A DNA stretch of 64,000 nucleotides from Novosphingobium beihaiense (GCF_022832375.1 NZ_JALHLG010000013.1:62001-126000); one strand, 5' to 3'. Counted from the first letter of the stretch, positions 51,340-60,933 are shown. The notes: generated from the sequence alone by a model not told the origin. Numbers and translations are program-made.

Positions 51340-53127
51340 TCAATCGGCGAAAGCAGCGTCGTCGAGGTGCAGTTCGGCGGCCGGGCGGCTGCCCCAGTCG
51401 TCGATTTTCGCGCGGCCCGCGAGCCACAGGCGGCGGCCTTGCGCGGCGTGGAGCAGGGTCTGGCCCATTTCGGTTTCGGCCGAGCGGAAGGCCATGGCTT
51501 TGAAGCGGCTGCCATCCTGCCCGCCCACGATCAGGCGCACGTGATCGGCACCGACCACGTCCGCCTTGACGATCCGCACCGGCCCCACGGCTACGCGCGG
51601 GCCGGGCCAGCCCATGCCGAAAGGACCTGCGCTTTCCAGCGTTTCCACCAGGGCAGGCGTCAGGCCGCCAGGGGCCAGGGCAAGGTCCAGGAGCATCGAC
51701 TGGTTCATACTCGCGCGGGAGACATCCGCCGCCAACCGCGAATCGAGCCATTCGGACAACGCGTCCAGCTTGTCCGGCGCTATGGTGAGGCCTGCCGCCA
51801 TGGCGTGGCCGCCGCCCGCGATCAGCAGCCCGGCCTCGCGCGCGGCGATGATCGCGGCGCCCAGGTCCACGCCGGTGATCGAGCGGCCCGATCCCTTGCC
51901 GTTGCCCGCCTCGTCGGCATCGAGCGCGATGACGAGGGTGGGCTTGCCGGTCTTTTCCTTAATACGCCCGGCAACGATGCCGATCACGCCCGGATGCCAG
52001 CCTGCGCCTGCCAGCACGAGCACGGCCCGGTTGTGCTGACTTTCGATCTGCGCTTCGGCGGCTTCCTGCACCGCCTGCTCGATGGCGCGGCGTTCGTCGT
52101 TGAGGCGGGAGAGCTGTGCGGCGATCTCGCGTGCCTCTTCGGGATCGGTAGTGGTGAGCAGGCGCACACCGAGGGTCGATTCGCCCACGCGCCCGCCCGC
52201 ATTGATTCGCGGGCCGAGCGCGAAGCCGAGGTCCGAGCAGACCGGGGCGCGGTTGAGGCGGCTGGCATCGATCAGCGCGGACATGCCGGTATTGCCGCGT
52301 TTGGCCATGACTTTGAGGCCTTGGGCCACCAGCGCGCGGTTGAGGCCGTGGAGCGCGGCGACGTCCGCCACGGTGCCCAGCGCTACCAGATCGAGCAGAG
52401 CGAAGAGGTCGGGTTCGCGGCGGCTCTCAAAGAAGCCACGCTGGCGCAGCACGCGTACCGTCGCCACTGCCAGCAGGAATGCTACGCCCACGGCGGCAAG
52501 GTGCCCGTGACTGGCCGCCAGTTCGCTTTCGTCCAGCCGGTTGGGGTTAACCAGCGCGGCCGCGCGCGGGAGCTCGGGCGCGCACTTGTGGTGATCGACC
52601 ACGACCACATCCACACCGGCCTCGTTTGCCATATCCAGTGCTTCGTGCGCCATCGCGCCGCAATCGACCGTGACAATCAGGCTCGATCCCTCTTTCGCGA
52701 TCCGCACCAGGGCTTCGCCAGAGGGGCCGTAGCCTTCCAGCAGGCGGTCGGGGATGTAATAGCCTGCTTCGTGGCCCAGATGGCGCAGCAACAGGATCAG
52801 CAGCGCGGCGCTGGTGGCTCCGTCGACATCATAGTCGCCGTAGATGGTGACGGTCTCGTTCGTCATCACGGCCTGCGCCAGCCGTTCGGCCGCCACGTCC
52901 ATGTCGCGGAAGGCGGAAGGGTCGGGCAGGAAGGCGCGCAGCGAGGGCGTGCGGTGGCGTTCCAGATCCTCTCGCGCCACACCGCGCGAGAGCAGGAGCT
53001 GGGTGACGATGTCGTCCTCCAGACTGCCGGGGCCGTCGGAAAGGTCCATGTTGCCGCCGCGCCAGCGCCAGGACTTGCCGGAGAGCGAGCGGTCGATGCC
53101 GAATACGGAAGCGGGTCGCGAAGCCAT
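51340..53127 (-). CDS. recJ: Single-stranded-DNA-specific exonuclease RecJ
   Basis: A 595-residue exonuclease for repair and recombination. DHH-family motifs are DYDVDGATSAALL near residues 95-107, VTVDCGAMAHEAL near 146-158 and VDHHKCAPELP near 170-180. The DHHA1 glycine motif GGGHAMAAG is near 438-446 and an OB domain follows. Length and motifs are normal. It ends about 90 bp from the tRNA-Glu genes. Confidence 0.95.
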   Translation of the reverse strand: MASRPASVFGIDRSLSGKSWRWRGGNMDLSDGPGSLEDDIVTQLLLSRGVAREDLERHRTPSLRAFLPDPSAFRDMDVAAERLAQAVMTNETVTIYGDYDVDGATSAALLILLLRHLGHEAGYYIPDRLLEGYGPSGEALVRIAKEGSSLIVTVDCGAMAHEALDMANEAGVDVVVVDHHKCAPELPRAAALVNPNRLDESELAASHGHLAAVGVAFLLAVATVRVLRQRGFFESRREPDLFALLDLVALGTVADVAALHGLNRALVAQGLKVMAKRGNTGMSALIDASRLNRAPVCSDLGFALGPRINAGGRVGESTLGVRLLTTTDPEEAREIAAQLSRLNDERRAIEQAVQEAAEAQIESQHNRAVLVLAGAGWHPGVIGIVAGRIKEKTGKPTLVIALDADEAGNGKGSGRSITGVDLGAAIIAAREAGLLIAGGGHAMAAGLTIAPDKLDALSEWLDSRLAADVSRASMNQSMLLDLALAPGGLTPALVETLESAGPFGMGWPGPRVAVGPVRIVKADVVGADHVRLIVGGQDGSRFKAMAFRSAETEMGQTLLHAAQGRRLWLAGRAKIDDWGSRPAAELHLDDAAFAD

Positions 53128-53197
53128 GGCTTGACGGTTAGACTACCACGCGCGGGCCGGGAAGGGCGGCGCGAAGGAAGCTGAGGAGAGATGCACA

Positions 53198-53671
53198 GTG
53201 CTTGCGATCATCTGGCATAGCCGCACCGGCGCGGCGCGGGCGCTGGCGCAGGCGGTCCGTGAAGGCGCGGGCGAGGAATCGCGCCTGATCGCAGCGGCCG
53301 ATGCCAGTCCGCAGGATCTGCTCGATGCGCAAGGCTATGTCTTTGCCTGCCCTGAGAATCTGGCGTCGCTGTCCGGCGAAATGAAGGAGATGTTCGACCG
53401 CTGCTATTACCCGGTGCTGGGGCGCATCGAGGGCAGGCCCTATGCCACGGCGATCGCGGCAGGATCGGACGGGGAGGGCGCGCAGCGGCAGATAGACCGG
53501 ATCGTAACCGGCTGGCGGCTGAAGCGTGTAGCGGACTCTTTGATCGTCAATCTCGGCGCGCAGACGCCTGCGCAGATCATGGCGGAAAAGACGGTTCCGG
53601 AACCCGAACTGGCGCGATGCCGCGAGCTTGGCGCGGCGCTGGCCGAAGGGATATCACTCGGAATTTTCTGA
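53198..53671 (+). CDS. Flavodoxin-like NAD(P)H-dependent oxidoreductase
   Basis: A 157-residue flavodoxin-fold protein. The FMN phosphate loop is WHSRTGAARALA at about residues 6-17, and GYVFACPENLASLSGEMKEM near 46-65 corresponds to the second FMN loop. It may reduce quinones or FMN. The GTG start has GAGGAGAG upstream. Divergent from recJ. Confidence 0.75.
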   Translation: MLAIIWHSRTGAARALAQAVREGAGEESRLIAAADASPQDLLDAQGYVFACPENLASLSGEMKEMFDRCYYPVLGRIEGRPYATAIAAGSDGEGAQRQIDRIVTGWRLKRVADSLIVNLGAQTPAQIMAEKTVPEPELARCRELGAALAEGISLGIF

Positions 53672-53720
53672 CGGGGAAGGGCTGGCACGCCGAAACGGAC
53701 TCGACGCGGCGGGATGAATC

Positions 53721-54524
53721 GTGCCTATTTCCCGCGTTCCAGCAGGGGAAAGGGAAGCGGCACTGCTCGGTTCGTACAGAGAAGATGCCACGCAAACAGC
53801 GCTTGTGCTGCTGTTTCGCGAGGGCTTGCGCCCGTCGGCGGACGACATGGCGCGCCTGCTGGACGCGTCCGATTCCGGGTTGTCCGCGCGCATCAGCCAT
53901 CGTCCGGAGCCGTCTGCAGGGTGGCTGGAGCTGCTGGCGAGCGGGCTGACGTTCGATCTGCAGGGGCTGGCTCCTGCTGCTCCCATGCCGCACAGCCCGG
54001 CTGTGCACCTCTATGGGTTCGGAACCTCCCCTGCGAATGAGGTGCCTCTGGAGGCGGTGACGCTGGACGCGGCGGGTCATGTCTCTGCGGGAGCCGCGCT
54101 GGGGCCGGTCTTGCGTACGCTATTCCAGATCGCGGCGAACCTGGCGATATGGCTGCCGGTGGAGGCGGTGCTGTGGGGGGCGGCTGGGACCATGATGGAA
54201 CCACGCTATTTTTCCAGCACGGTCTTCAACTGGCTGTCCGGCGGAGCCTTTCCGGCGCTGGGCCTTACCGCGCTCGTTCCGGCAAGCGACGGGAGCGTTA
54301 CGAGTACCGGCCTGTCGCATTTCATCGGGCAGGACATGCAGCTGGAGGGTCTGAAAGGCGAAACCCAGGCGGAGGCCGTAAAGCTTGCGATCCGGATGGT
54401 GGACTATCTCGTGCGCCACGGCCCGCTGACACAGCCGCATTCGATTGGAGAGGGGGCAGGCGCTCTGCTGGCCGAGCCTTCGATGACCGGAAAGCGCGTC
54501 TGGATCTGGCGCGCGAAGGCGTGA
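53721..54524 (+). CDS. Unknown protein, coupled to the AHH-nuclease gene
   Basis: A 267-residue soluble protein with no recognised family. The segment LGLTALVPASDGSVTSTGLS followed by HFIGQDMQLEGL and the closing GAGALLAEPSMTGKRVWIWR is reminiscent of DUF4261-like proteins, but the evidence is weak. Its stop codon overlaps the ATG of the AHH-nuclease gene (TGATG), so the two are translationally coupled. An in-cis partner role, possibly immunity, is only a hypothesis. The GTG start is uncertain. Confidence 0.55.
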   Translation: MPISRVPAGEREAALLGSYREDATQTALVLLFREGLRPSADDMARLLDASDSGLSARISHRPEPSAGWLELLASGLTFDLQGLAPAAPMPHSPAVHLYGFGTSPANEVPLEAVTLDAAGHVSAGAALGPVLRTLFQIAANLAIWLPVEAVLWGAAGTMMEPRYFSSTVFNWLSGGAFPALGLTALVPASDGSVTSTGLSHFIGQDMQLEGLKGETQAEAVKLAIRMVDYLVRHGPLTQPHSIGEGAGALLAEPSMTGKRVWIWRAKA

Positions 54525-55096
54525 TGCCGCGCCAGACGCGGGAATACCTGTCCTTTCGGGCGGTCAACAACCGGTGTCTGCCGGGCTACGACGCCGGGCT
54601 GCAGCGGCATCATCTGCTGCCCCGGCAAGTCCTGTCACGGCCTGCATTCGCGCGCATGTTCGCCGCGGCCGGCGGCAGGCGGCACCGGTTTGACGACTTT
54701 CGCGAGAATGGCCTGCTGCTGCCCTGCCGTGAAGCTGCGGCGATCCGTCTGGGCCTGCCGCTCCATCGCGGGCCGCACCGGTGTTATAGCAGCATGGTGA
54801 TGGAGCGGATCGGTCAGATCGAAGCGGGCTGGTCGGAGGTCCATCCTTGCTGTGCCCGGGATGCCGCCGTGCAGGTGCATATGCGCCTTGCCTTGTTGCA
54901 GCGCGCGCTGCGGCGGTTCCTGCTCACCGGCAAGCGGCGTGCCGTGCTCAATCGGCGCGATCCGCAGGGAGCGGGTATCGATTTCAGCAGTCTCGACGCA
55001 ATGGCGGACGCGCTGTGGGGCGCGACCGCACCGCCGCCGGATGTGGCGCCTCAGCCGATGCCGGAGCGCGCGCGCAGCTCGTCCTTGGCGGCCTGA
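54524..55096 (+). CDS. AHH-family nuclease-domain protein
   Basis: A 190-residue protein. The core has LQRHHLLPRQVLSRPAFARM near residues 26-45 (the H-H of AHH/HNH nucleases), DDFRENGLLLP near 57-67 and then LHRGPHRCYSSMV near 79-91. AHH domains are typical toxin nucleases in larger polymorphic toxins; here it is a stand-alone domain without secretion signal or carrier. Start ATG 54524 overlaps the stop of the preceding gene. The last 46 bases overlap the convergent nitronate monooxygenase gene. Confidence 0.8.
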   Translation: MPRQTREYLSFRAVNNRCLPGYDAGLQRHHLLPRQVLSRPAFARMFAAAGGRRHRFDDFRENGLLLPCREAAAIRLGLPLHRGPHRCYSSMVMERIGQIEAGWSEVHPCCARDAAVQVHMRLALLQRALRRFLLTGKRRAVLNRRDPQGAGIDFSSLDAMADALWGATAPPPDVAPQPMPERARSSSLAA

Positions 55097-56001
55097 TACT
55101 GCGCCAGCAGTGCTGCCACGCGGTCTGCGACAGGCTCTACCGCATGGATCGCGCCGATGCCCTGACCTGCGCCCCAGATGTCCTTCCAGGCCTTGGCGTC
55201 CATGTTGCCGCCCGAGCCGAAGTTCATCTGGCTCTTGTCGCCTTCGGGCAGGTTGTCGGGGTCCATGCCCGCCGCGACGATCGAGGGGCGAAGATAATTG
55301 CCATGCACGCCGGTGAAGAGGTTGGAATAGACGATGTCGGAAGCATGCCCCTCGACGATCGCCTGCTTGTAGCCCTCCACCGCGTTGGCTTCTGCCGTGG
55401 CGATCCACGGCGTGCCGATATAGGCGAAGTCGGCGCCCATGGCCTGTGCCGCCAGGATCGAGCGGCCGCAGGCGATCGAGCCCGAGAGCGCCAGCGGCCC
55501 GTCGAACCAGTCCCGGATTTCCTGCATCAGCGCAAACGGCGATTGCGGCCCGGCGTGCCCGCCCGCGCCCGCCGCCACCGCGATCAGCCCGTCCGCGCCC
55601 TTTTCCATGGCCTTGCGGGCAAAGCTGTTGTCGATCACGTCATGCATGGCGATCCCGCCCCAGCCGTGCACTGCCGCGTTCACCTCCGCATTCGCGCCGA
55701 GCGAAGTGATGACCAGCGGAACTTTCCACTTTTCCAGAACCTTGAGATCTTCCTCCAGCCGGGGATTGGTCTTGTGGACGATCATGTTGACCGCGAAGGG
55801 CGCGCCGCAGCCCCGCGTTTCTTCGGTGATGCGGTGCAGCCACTCGTCGAGCTGGCTGGCGGGCCGGGCATTGAGCGCCGGAAAGCTGCCGACGATGCCT
55901 GAACGCACTTGCGCGATCACCAGATCCGGGGTGGAAACGATGAACATGGGCGCCGCGATCACGGGCAGGCGCAGCGACTGGAACGGCGCGGGCAGGGGCA
56001 T
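55051..56001 (-). CDS. Nitronate monooxygenase / 2-nitropropane dioxygenase family protein
   Basis: A 316-residue FMN enzyme of the (beta/alpha)8-barrel type. LPVIAAPMFIVSTPDLV near residues 11-27, GAGGHAGPQSPFALMQEIRD near 165-184, LSGSIACGRSILAAQAMGAD near 190-209 and YIGTPWIATAEANAV are typical. It oxidises nitronates or acts as an enoyl reductase. I placed the start at MPLPAPF (56001), where GGAGATGAG precedes the ATG. Confidence 0.88.
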   Translation of the reverse strand: MPLPAPFQSLRLPVIAAPMFIVSTPDLVIAQVRSGIVGSFPALNARPASQLDEWLHRITEETRGCGAPFAVNMIVHKTNPRLEEDLKVLEKWKVPLVITSLGANAEVNAAVHGWGGIAMHDVIDNSFARKAMEKGADGLIAVAAGAGGHAGPQSPFALMQEIRDWFDGPLALSGSIACGRSILAAQAMGADFAYIGTPWIATAEANAVEGYKQAIVEGHASDIVYSNLFTGVHGNYLRPSIVAAGMDPDNLPEGDKSQMNFGSGGNMDAKAWKDIWGAGQGIGAIHAVEPVADRVAALLAQYQAAKDELRARSGIG

Positions 56002-56201
56002 CTCATCTCCGTTTAAGCGAGCGGTTAAACTGGGCATACTGCGGCGGACGGGGCCTGTCGAGTATGGCGAAAGAGCGTACCGCCATCGCGTTGTCACCGT
56101 TCCTGCGCGCGAACGGGCGTGACCTTCATGGCAAGCTGTTATAGGCATCACTGTCGATTAGTAATGGGCCTGCCCGCGCGGGCCGCTTGGGAGATTCAGC
56201 C

Positions 56202-57380
56202 ATGGCAGATGACGTCAAAGATATTCCGTTCGATTGCTCGGACATCGATCAGTACCTCGGCAAGGTCATCGATTCCTCGCCGATCCGCGAACCGCTGGGC
56301 AACAACGATATCCGCCGCTGGGTGCAGGCGATGCACTATCCCAACCTGCTGCACTTCGATCCGGCATTCGCGGCCGAAAGCCGCTGGGGCAAGCTGGTGG
56401 CGCCGCAGAGCTTCCCGATCGTGATGGACGACAGCCATGGCACTTCGTCCTCGTGCATGGGCGGGATCAAGGAATCGCACCTGCTCTTCGGTGGCGACGA
56501 GTTCTGGCACTATGGCCCGCGCGTGTTCGGCGGCGACACGATCACCAATGAGCGCATTCCCTATGACTACACCGTCAAGGAAACCGGATTCGGCCCCACC
56601 TGCTTCCAGCGGGGCGACAATTACTACCGCAACCAGCACGGCGAGCTGATCTCCAAGCAGCGCTCTACCGCGATCCGTTACCGTGCGGCGGCGGGCGGCG
56701 CCAAAGTGGACACCTCCGAGTTCGAGGAACCGGAATGGACCGACGAAGAAATCGCAAAGCTGGAGGAACGCAAGTTCCAGTGGATCCAGATGCTCCACGA
56801 TCTGGGCCACAAGGAGCGCTGGTGGGATGACGTGAACGTGGGCGACCAGTTGACCGAGCGCGTATTCGGTCCGCACACCGTCGCCAGTTTCACCACCGAA
56901 TGGCGCTCGTACCTCTTCACCGTATGGGGCACGCTGAACCGCCGCCAGATCGATCTCGAAGCGCTGGGCTTCACCAAGGAAATGGCCGGGCATGAGAACG
57001 ATCCGGTGATGGAACGCATCAATCCGGAACTGACCGACGGCGCCTACTATGGGCCCTCGCGCGGGCACCTGTTCCCCAAGTACGCCCGCAAGATCGGCAT
57101 GCCGCGCGCTTACGGCTATGGCGCTTCCATGGGCGCCTGGGTGACGGACTACCTCGCCGGCTGGGCGGGCGAGCACGGCATGGTGGTGCACTCCACCGCC
57201 AATTACCGCGGTCCCGCGCTTTCGGGCGACATCACCATCCAGACCGCCGAAGTGGTGGACAAGATGGTGGACGAGGAAGGCCGCCATCTCGTGCAGGTCA
57301 AGCATCTCATGCAGAACCAGAAGGGCGTGAAGATGTGCGTGGGCGTGGCTGAAATCCAACTGCCCAAGAAGGCGGACTGA
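56202..57380 (+). CDS. MaoC-family dehydratase with two hotdog domains
   Basis: A 392-residue protein: an N-terminal FAS1-like dehydratase domain (residues about 20-170) and a C-terminal MaoC-type domain (about 210-390) with GYGASMGAWVTDYLAGWAGE and VVHSTANYRGPALSGD. The family hydrates 2-enoyl-CoA; the double-domain form is typical for bulky or branched acyl-CoA, including steroid side chains. It may serve the catabolic genes 25 kb away, which is inference. GGGAGATT precedes the ATG at 56202. Confidence 0.85.
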   Translation: MADDVKDIPFDCSDIDQYLGKVIDSSPIREPLGNNDIRRWVQAMHYPNLLHFDPAFAAESRWGKLVAPQSFPIVMDDSHGTSSSCMGGIKESHLLFGGDEFWHYGPRVFGGDTITNERIPYDYTVKETGFGPTCFQRGDNYYRNQHGELISKQRSTAIRYRAAAGGAKVDTSEFEEPEWTDEEIAKLEERKFQWIQMLHDLGHKERWWDDVNVGDQLTERVFGPHTVASFTTEWRSYLFTVWGTLNRRQIDLEALGFTKEMAGHENDPVMERINPELTDGAYYGPSRGHLFPKYARKIGMPRAYGYGASMGAWVTDYLAGWAGEHGMVVHSTANYRGPALSGDITIQTAEVVDKMVDEEGRHLVQVKHLMQNQKGVKMCVGVAEIQLPKKAD

Positions 57381-57403
57381 CCGCAATTCTGCCTTGGAGT
57401 ATA

Positions 57404-57440
57404 AAAAAGGGGGCTCCGGCTTGACCGGGCCCCCTTTTTC
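57404..57440. terminator. Bidirectional terminator between the dehydratase gene and leuA
   Basis: AAAAAGGGGGC pairs with GCCCCCTTTTT around a 14-base loop, with T-runs on both strands. It serves both the dehydratase gene and the convergent leuA. Confidence 0.9.
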
Positions 57441-57462
57441 TTAAAGTCAGTTGAAGGCCCGG

Positions 57463-59136
57463 TCAGGCCGCTACGGCATTGGCCGCGCTCAGCACCGCGC
57501 GCACGCTGGCAGTGGCGACGTCCTCGTCGATGCCGACACCCCAGATGGTGCGGCCATCGGGAAGCGCGCATTCGACATAGGCGGCCGCGCGGGCATCGGA
57601 GCTGGCGCCCATCGAGTGCTCGGCGTAATCGCGCACTTCGAGGTTTACCCCGAAGGTCTCCGCCAGCGTTGCCGTGACCGAGGAGATCAGGCCGTTGCCC
57701 TTGCCGGACACCGTCTGCTCCTTGCCCTCGACGCCGATCTTGCCCGCGAAGATGCGCGTGCCGTCGGCGCTCTTGGCCTCATCCCAGTCGATCAGCTGGA
57801 AATGCTGCGGCTCGTCGAGGCGGTAGGCCTTGCGGAACACGTCCCAGATATCGCCCGCCTGCAGTTCGCGGCCCAGCTCGTCGGCCAGATCCTGCACATG
57901 GCGGGAAAAGTGCGCCTGCATGCGCTTGGGCAGCTTGAGGCCTTGATCCTGCTCGATCACCCAGGCGAAGCCGCCCTTGCCGGACTGTGAGTTGACGCGG
58001 ATCACCGCTTCGTAATTGCGGCCGAGATCGGCGGGATCGATCGGCAGGTAAGGCACCGACCAGAACTGGTCGTTACGCGTTTCCTGCGCGGCGAAACCCT
58101 TCTTGATGGCGTCCTGGTGCGAGCCGGAAAAGGCGGTGAAAACCAGTTCGCCGCCATAGGGATGGCGCTCGGGCACCTTGAGCTGGTTGCAGTACTCGAC
58201 AGTCTGGATCACTTCATCGATGTCCGAGAAATCCAGTTCCGGATCAACGCCTTGCGTGTACATGTTGAGGGCAACCGTCACGAGGCAGCAGTTGCCCGTG
58301 CGCTCGCCGTTGCCGAACAGGCAGCCCTCGACGCGGTCCGCGCCCGCCATCAGGCCCAGTTCCGCCGCCGCGACGCCGGTGCCGCGGTCGTTGTGCGTGT
58401 GCAGGCTGATCACTGCGCTCTCGCGATTGGGCAGGTTGCGGCAGAAATACTCGATCTGGTCGGCGTAGATGTTGGGCGTTGCCGCTTCCACCGTCGCGGG
58501 CAGATTGAGGATGATCGGGTGTTCGGGCGTGGGCTGGAGGATCTGCATCACCGCCTCGCAGCACTCGATCGAGAAATCGAGTTCGGCGGTGGAGAACGTC
58601 TCCGGCGAATATTCCACGTGCCACTTGGTCTGCGGGTACTTGGCGATCTGATCACGGATGATCTTCGCGCCGTTCTCGGCAATGCCGCGGATTTCGGACT
58701 GTTCCATGCCGAACACGACATTGCGCCACAGCGGCGACACCGCATTGTAGACGTGGACGATGGCCGCATGCGCCCCGGCGAGGCTTTCGAACGAACGCTC
58801 GATCAGATCCTGGCGCGACTGGGTCAGCACCTGCACCAGCACGTCTTCGGGAATGCGCCCGTCATCGACGAGGCCGCGGATGAAATCGAACTCGGTCGCG
58901 CCCGCGCTGGGGAAGCCGACTTCGATTTCCTTGAGGCCGACTTTCACGAGCAGGTCGAAGAAGCGGCTCTTCTTCTCCGCGCCCATCGGGTCGATCAGCG
59001 CCTGGTTGCCGTCGCGAAGGTCGGTGGAGAGCCAGCGCGGGGCCTGGGTGATGACTTGCGAGGGCCATTGGCGGTTCGGCAGGTCGATCTGCGGGAACGG
59101 TCGGTATTTGACCGAGGGGGTTTTCAGCATGGTCAT
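57463..59136 (-). CDS. leuA: 2-isopropylmalate synthase
   Basis: A 557-residue enzyme for the first committed leucine step: acetyl-CoA plus 2-oxoisovalerate gives 2-isopropylmalate. The family pattern LSTDLRDGNQALIDP lies near residues 36-50, HTHNDRGTGVAAAELGLMAG near 250-269 and then VEGCLFGNGERTGN. The C-terminal part from about 430 is the allosteric leucine-binding domain. This is the long LeuA2 type. The first ATG is kept; a second lies two codons later. No leader peptide or attenuator is evident upstream. Confidence 0.95.
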   Translation of the reverse strand: MTMLKTPSVKYRPFPQIDLPNRQWPSQVITQAPRWLSTDLRDGNQALIDPMGAEKKSRFFDLLVKVGLKEIEVGFPSAGATEFDFIRGLVDDGRIPEDVLVQVLTQSRQDLIERSFESLAGAHAAIVHVYNAVSPLWRNVVFGMEQSEIRGIAENGAKIIRDQIAKYPQTKWHVEYSPETFSTAELDFSIECCEAVMQILQPTPEHPIILNLPATVEAATPNIYADQIEYFCRNLPNRESAVISLHTHNDRGTGVAAAELGLMAGADRVEGCLFGNGERTGNCCLVTVALNMYTQGVDPELDFSDIDEVIQTVEYCNQLKVPERHPYGGELVFTAFSGSHQDAIKKGFAAQETRNDQFWSVPYLPIDPADLGRNYEAVIRVNSQSGKGGFAWVIEQDQGLKLPKRMQAHFSRHVQDLADELGRELQAGDIWDVFRKAYRLDEPQHFQLIDWDEAKSADGTRIFAGKIGVEGKEQTVSGKGNGLISSVTATLAETFGVNLEVRDYAEHSMGASSDARAAAYVECALPDGRTIWGVGIDEDVATASVRAVLSAANAVAA

Positions 59137-59345
59137 GGTCGTGTCTCGCTCGGAATATTGTCTTCTAACTGCGGTTCGTTGCTAAGGTCCCCTTGAGCGC
59201 CGAGCGCGCCGCAGGAGCAACGCGTCACCTCACGCCCAAGGGCGGGTAAGTCGCAGGAGAAGGCCGAGACGGAGAGTCATGGGTGCGCCTATGGGCATTG
59301 AAGGGGCGGATGTAAAGGGAAAAGGTCCGCCGCGGCGCCCGCGGA

Positions 59346-59666
59346 TCAGGTGCAGCGGAAGCCCTTGATCACCCCGTTCGCGTCCAGATCGACGTTCAGC
59401 CGGTCGGGCCGGTAGTCCATGGTGACGACGGACCCGGGCCGCAGCACGCGCACCGGATGCCCGGCGCGCCATTCGCGGATCGCGGCCATCACCGCATCCG
59501 TCGCCCGCTGGCCGACATAGGCGCCGAGCTTCTCCGCGCCGCAATCGGGCTCCACGCCGGGCAGCGGCGGCATGGACTGTGCGGGCGGCGGCGCGCTGTC
59601 CGCCGCGCAGGCGGAAAGCGGGAGCAGGGCGGCCGTGGCGGCGGCGGTCAGGCGGAGTCGGGGCAT
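59346..59666 (-). CDS. Putative lipoprotein of the I78 peptidase inhibitor family
   Basis: A 106-residue protein with a signal peptide and lipobox PLSAC near residues 16-20. The mature C-terminal part, CGAEKLGAYVGQRATDAVMA followed by VRVLRPGSVVTMDYRPDRLN and ending FRC, is the I78 family pattern of small cysteine-linked serine-protease inhibitors. The ATG at 59666 is preferred over one two codons earlier because AGGAG then has normal spacing. Confidence 0.85.
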   Translation of the reverse strand: MPRLRLTAAATAALLPLSACAADSAPPPAQSMPPLPGVEPDCGAEKLGAYVGQRATDAVMAAIREWRAGHPVRVLRPGSVVTMDYRPDRLNVDLDANGVIKGFRCT

Positions 59667-59702
59667 GGGCATCTCCTCTGAGCGGTTCCGGCCTGCGGGC
59701 CT

Positions 59703-59830
59703 AAAGTGACACTCCGGTTTACACGGTTTACACGGTCCAGGGGAAAATGTGTCACCTTATGGCCGGAAGTGTCACCTTGCGCATGACAAGTGTCACTTTG
59801 CACGGGGCAAGTGTCACCTTGTGTTCCGGA
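59703..59830. repeat. Iteron-like direct repeats of GTGTCACCTT
   Basis: GTGTCAC(C/T)TT occurs at 59749, 59769, 59790 and 59811, that is at 20- and 21-bp steps. An inverted relative, AGTGACACT, is at 59705-59713. A separate 9-bp tandem repeat GGTTTACAC occurs twice near 59717-59734. This lies in a 400-bp gap between the I78 protein gene and the gene at 60068, and no coding function is evident. It may be a binding array for a DNA-binding protein or a family of dispersed repeats. Confidence 0.7.
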
Positions 59831-60067
59831 TGCGGGCAGGGCGGTTAGGAGCATGGGCCGGAGATTACCGCATGTCCGGGGATGTAGGAAAAGGGGTTGT
59901 GGATGGTAGAGGCGGCTATGCGCCCATCGAAGCCGTTCGACCAAGGTCCAAATACGCCTAGGAGCAGACATTCTGAGCCTATCGCCGAGGCTCTCAATCC
60001 TACTTCCTCATTGCGCTTCGGCTGAATGGCGGATGGCGATGCAGGTTGGTCTGGACAACGGGATCAA

Positions 60068-60655
60068 TCATTGCGGCTTGCTTCGCGGCAATATGGAAAG
60101 GTCGTGCCGGAAAAGGTCGGAAAGCTCTTCCAGAGTCGCGAAGGTCCAGGCCGCGACGTTCAGCATGCGCTCTTGCCGTGCCTGCCGGTCCGGATCAGGC
60201 CTCTGTTCTTCATGATAGGCTTGCGCGATAGCGCGGTCCGTCCGTGACTTGTTGCCGATCTCGAAAATTTCTCTCAGCCGCTTGTAGACTGCCGGATCTT
60301 CAAAAAGGTACTGGCTCTCGCGCATCTTCTCCGCGAACAGACTGATCCGCGCGTCGGCCTTCTCATCATGCTCCGGCAACGCAGCGATATGGAGGACGAA
60401 GTCAGCAGTCGCCTCGAAAGTCTCCAGACGCCGCTGGAAAAGATCGGCACGCAGTTTCGCCGCTTCCAGTTTGACCTGCCTGTCCAATATGTCGGCCTGC
60501 TTATCGGTGATGTCGGCTTGTCTTTTGGCAATCCCGACCTGCTTCGAGCCCACGATAACTGCGCCGATAACGGCAGCCAAGCCACTCGCCAGAGTCGCAA
60601 AGGATGGCCAATCGAATTCGCACCACTGGATGAGGGAATTTCCGCAGCCGACCAA
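60068..60655 (-). CDS. Hypothetical membrane-anchored coiled-coil protein
   Basis: A 195-residue protein with one membrane segment, ATLASGLAAVIGAVIVG at about residues 20-36, followed by a long charged helix (AKRQADITDKQADILDRQVK). The function is unknown. The start is uncertain: a TTG at 60655 has GGGAGGGG just upstream, while a GTG at 60715 would add 20 residues. Base content is more AT-rich than in the flanking chromosomal genes. Confidence 0.55.
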   Translation of the reverse strand: MVGCGNSLIQWCEFDWPSFATLASGLAAVIGAVIVGSKQVGIAKRQADITDKQADILDRQVKLEAAKLRADLFQRRLETFEATADFVLHIAALPEHDEKADARISLFAEKMRESQYLFEDPAVYKRLREIFEIGNKSRTDRAIAQAYHEEQRPDPDRQARQERMLNVAAWTFATLEELSDLFRHDLSILPRSKPQ

Positions 60656-60933
60656 TATGCCCCTCCCTTGCGTACTACCCTGATCATGAAAATAGTCACA
60701 GGGATGTCTCTGCACAACGGCTGAACGCGATCACCCTGGCGAAAGAGGATGAGACTGGCATCAAAGCGCCCTCGCCGGGCGTTCGATAGGGATTTCGCTA
60801 CACTTGAAAGTCGGCATTCGAATTACGATCAAGTCCCGGACTGTCTCGTTGTGAAAACACTATTGACTAACGGGGGCCTCAACAGATAGCCGCCCGAATT
60901 ATATCACTCCTGTCACTGACAAGTCAGCATCCG

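Noticed and set aside
59648..59971. Minus-strand frame of 107 codons over the iteron-like repeats
   Set aside because: Its repeated Gly-Asp-Thr pattern simply reflects the repeats. It has no ribosome-binding site and overlaps the I78 gene.
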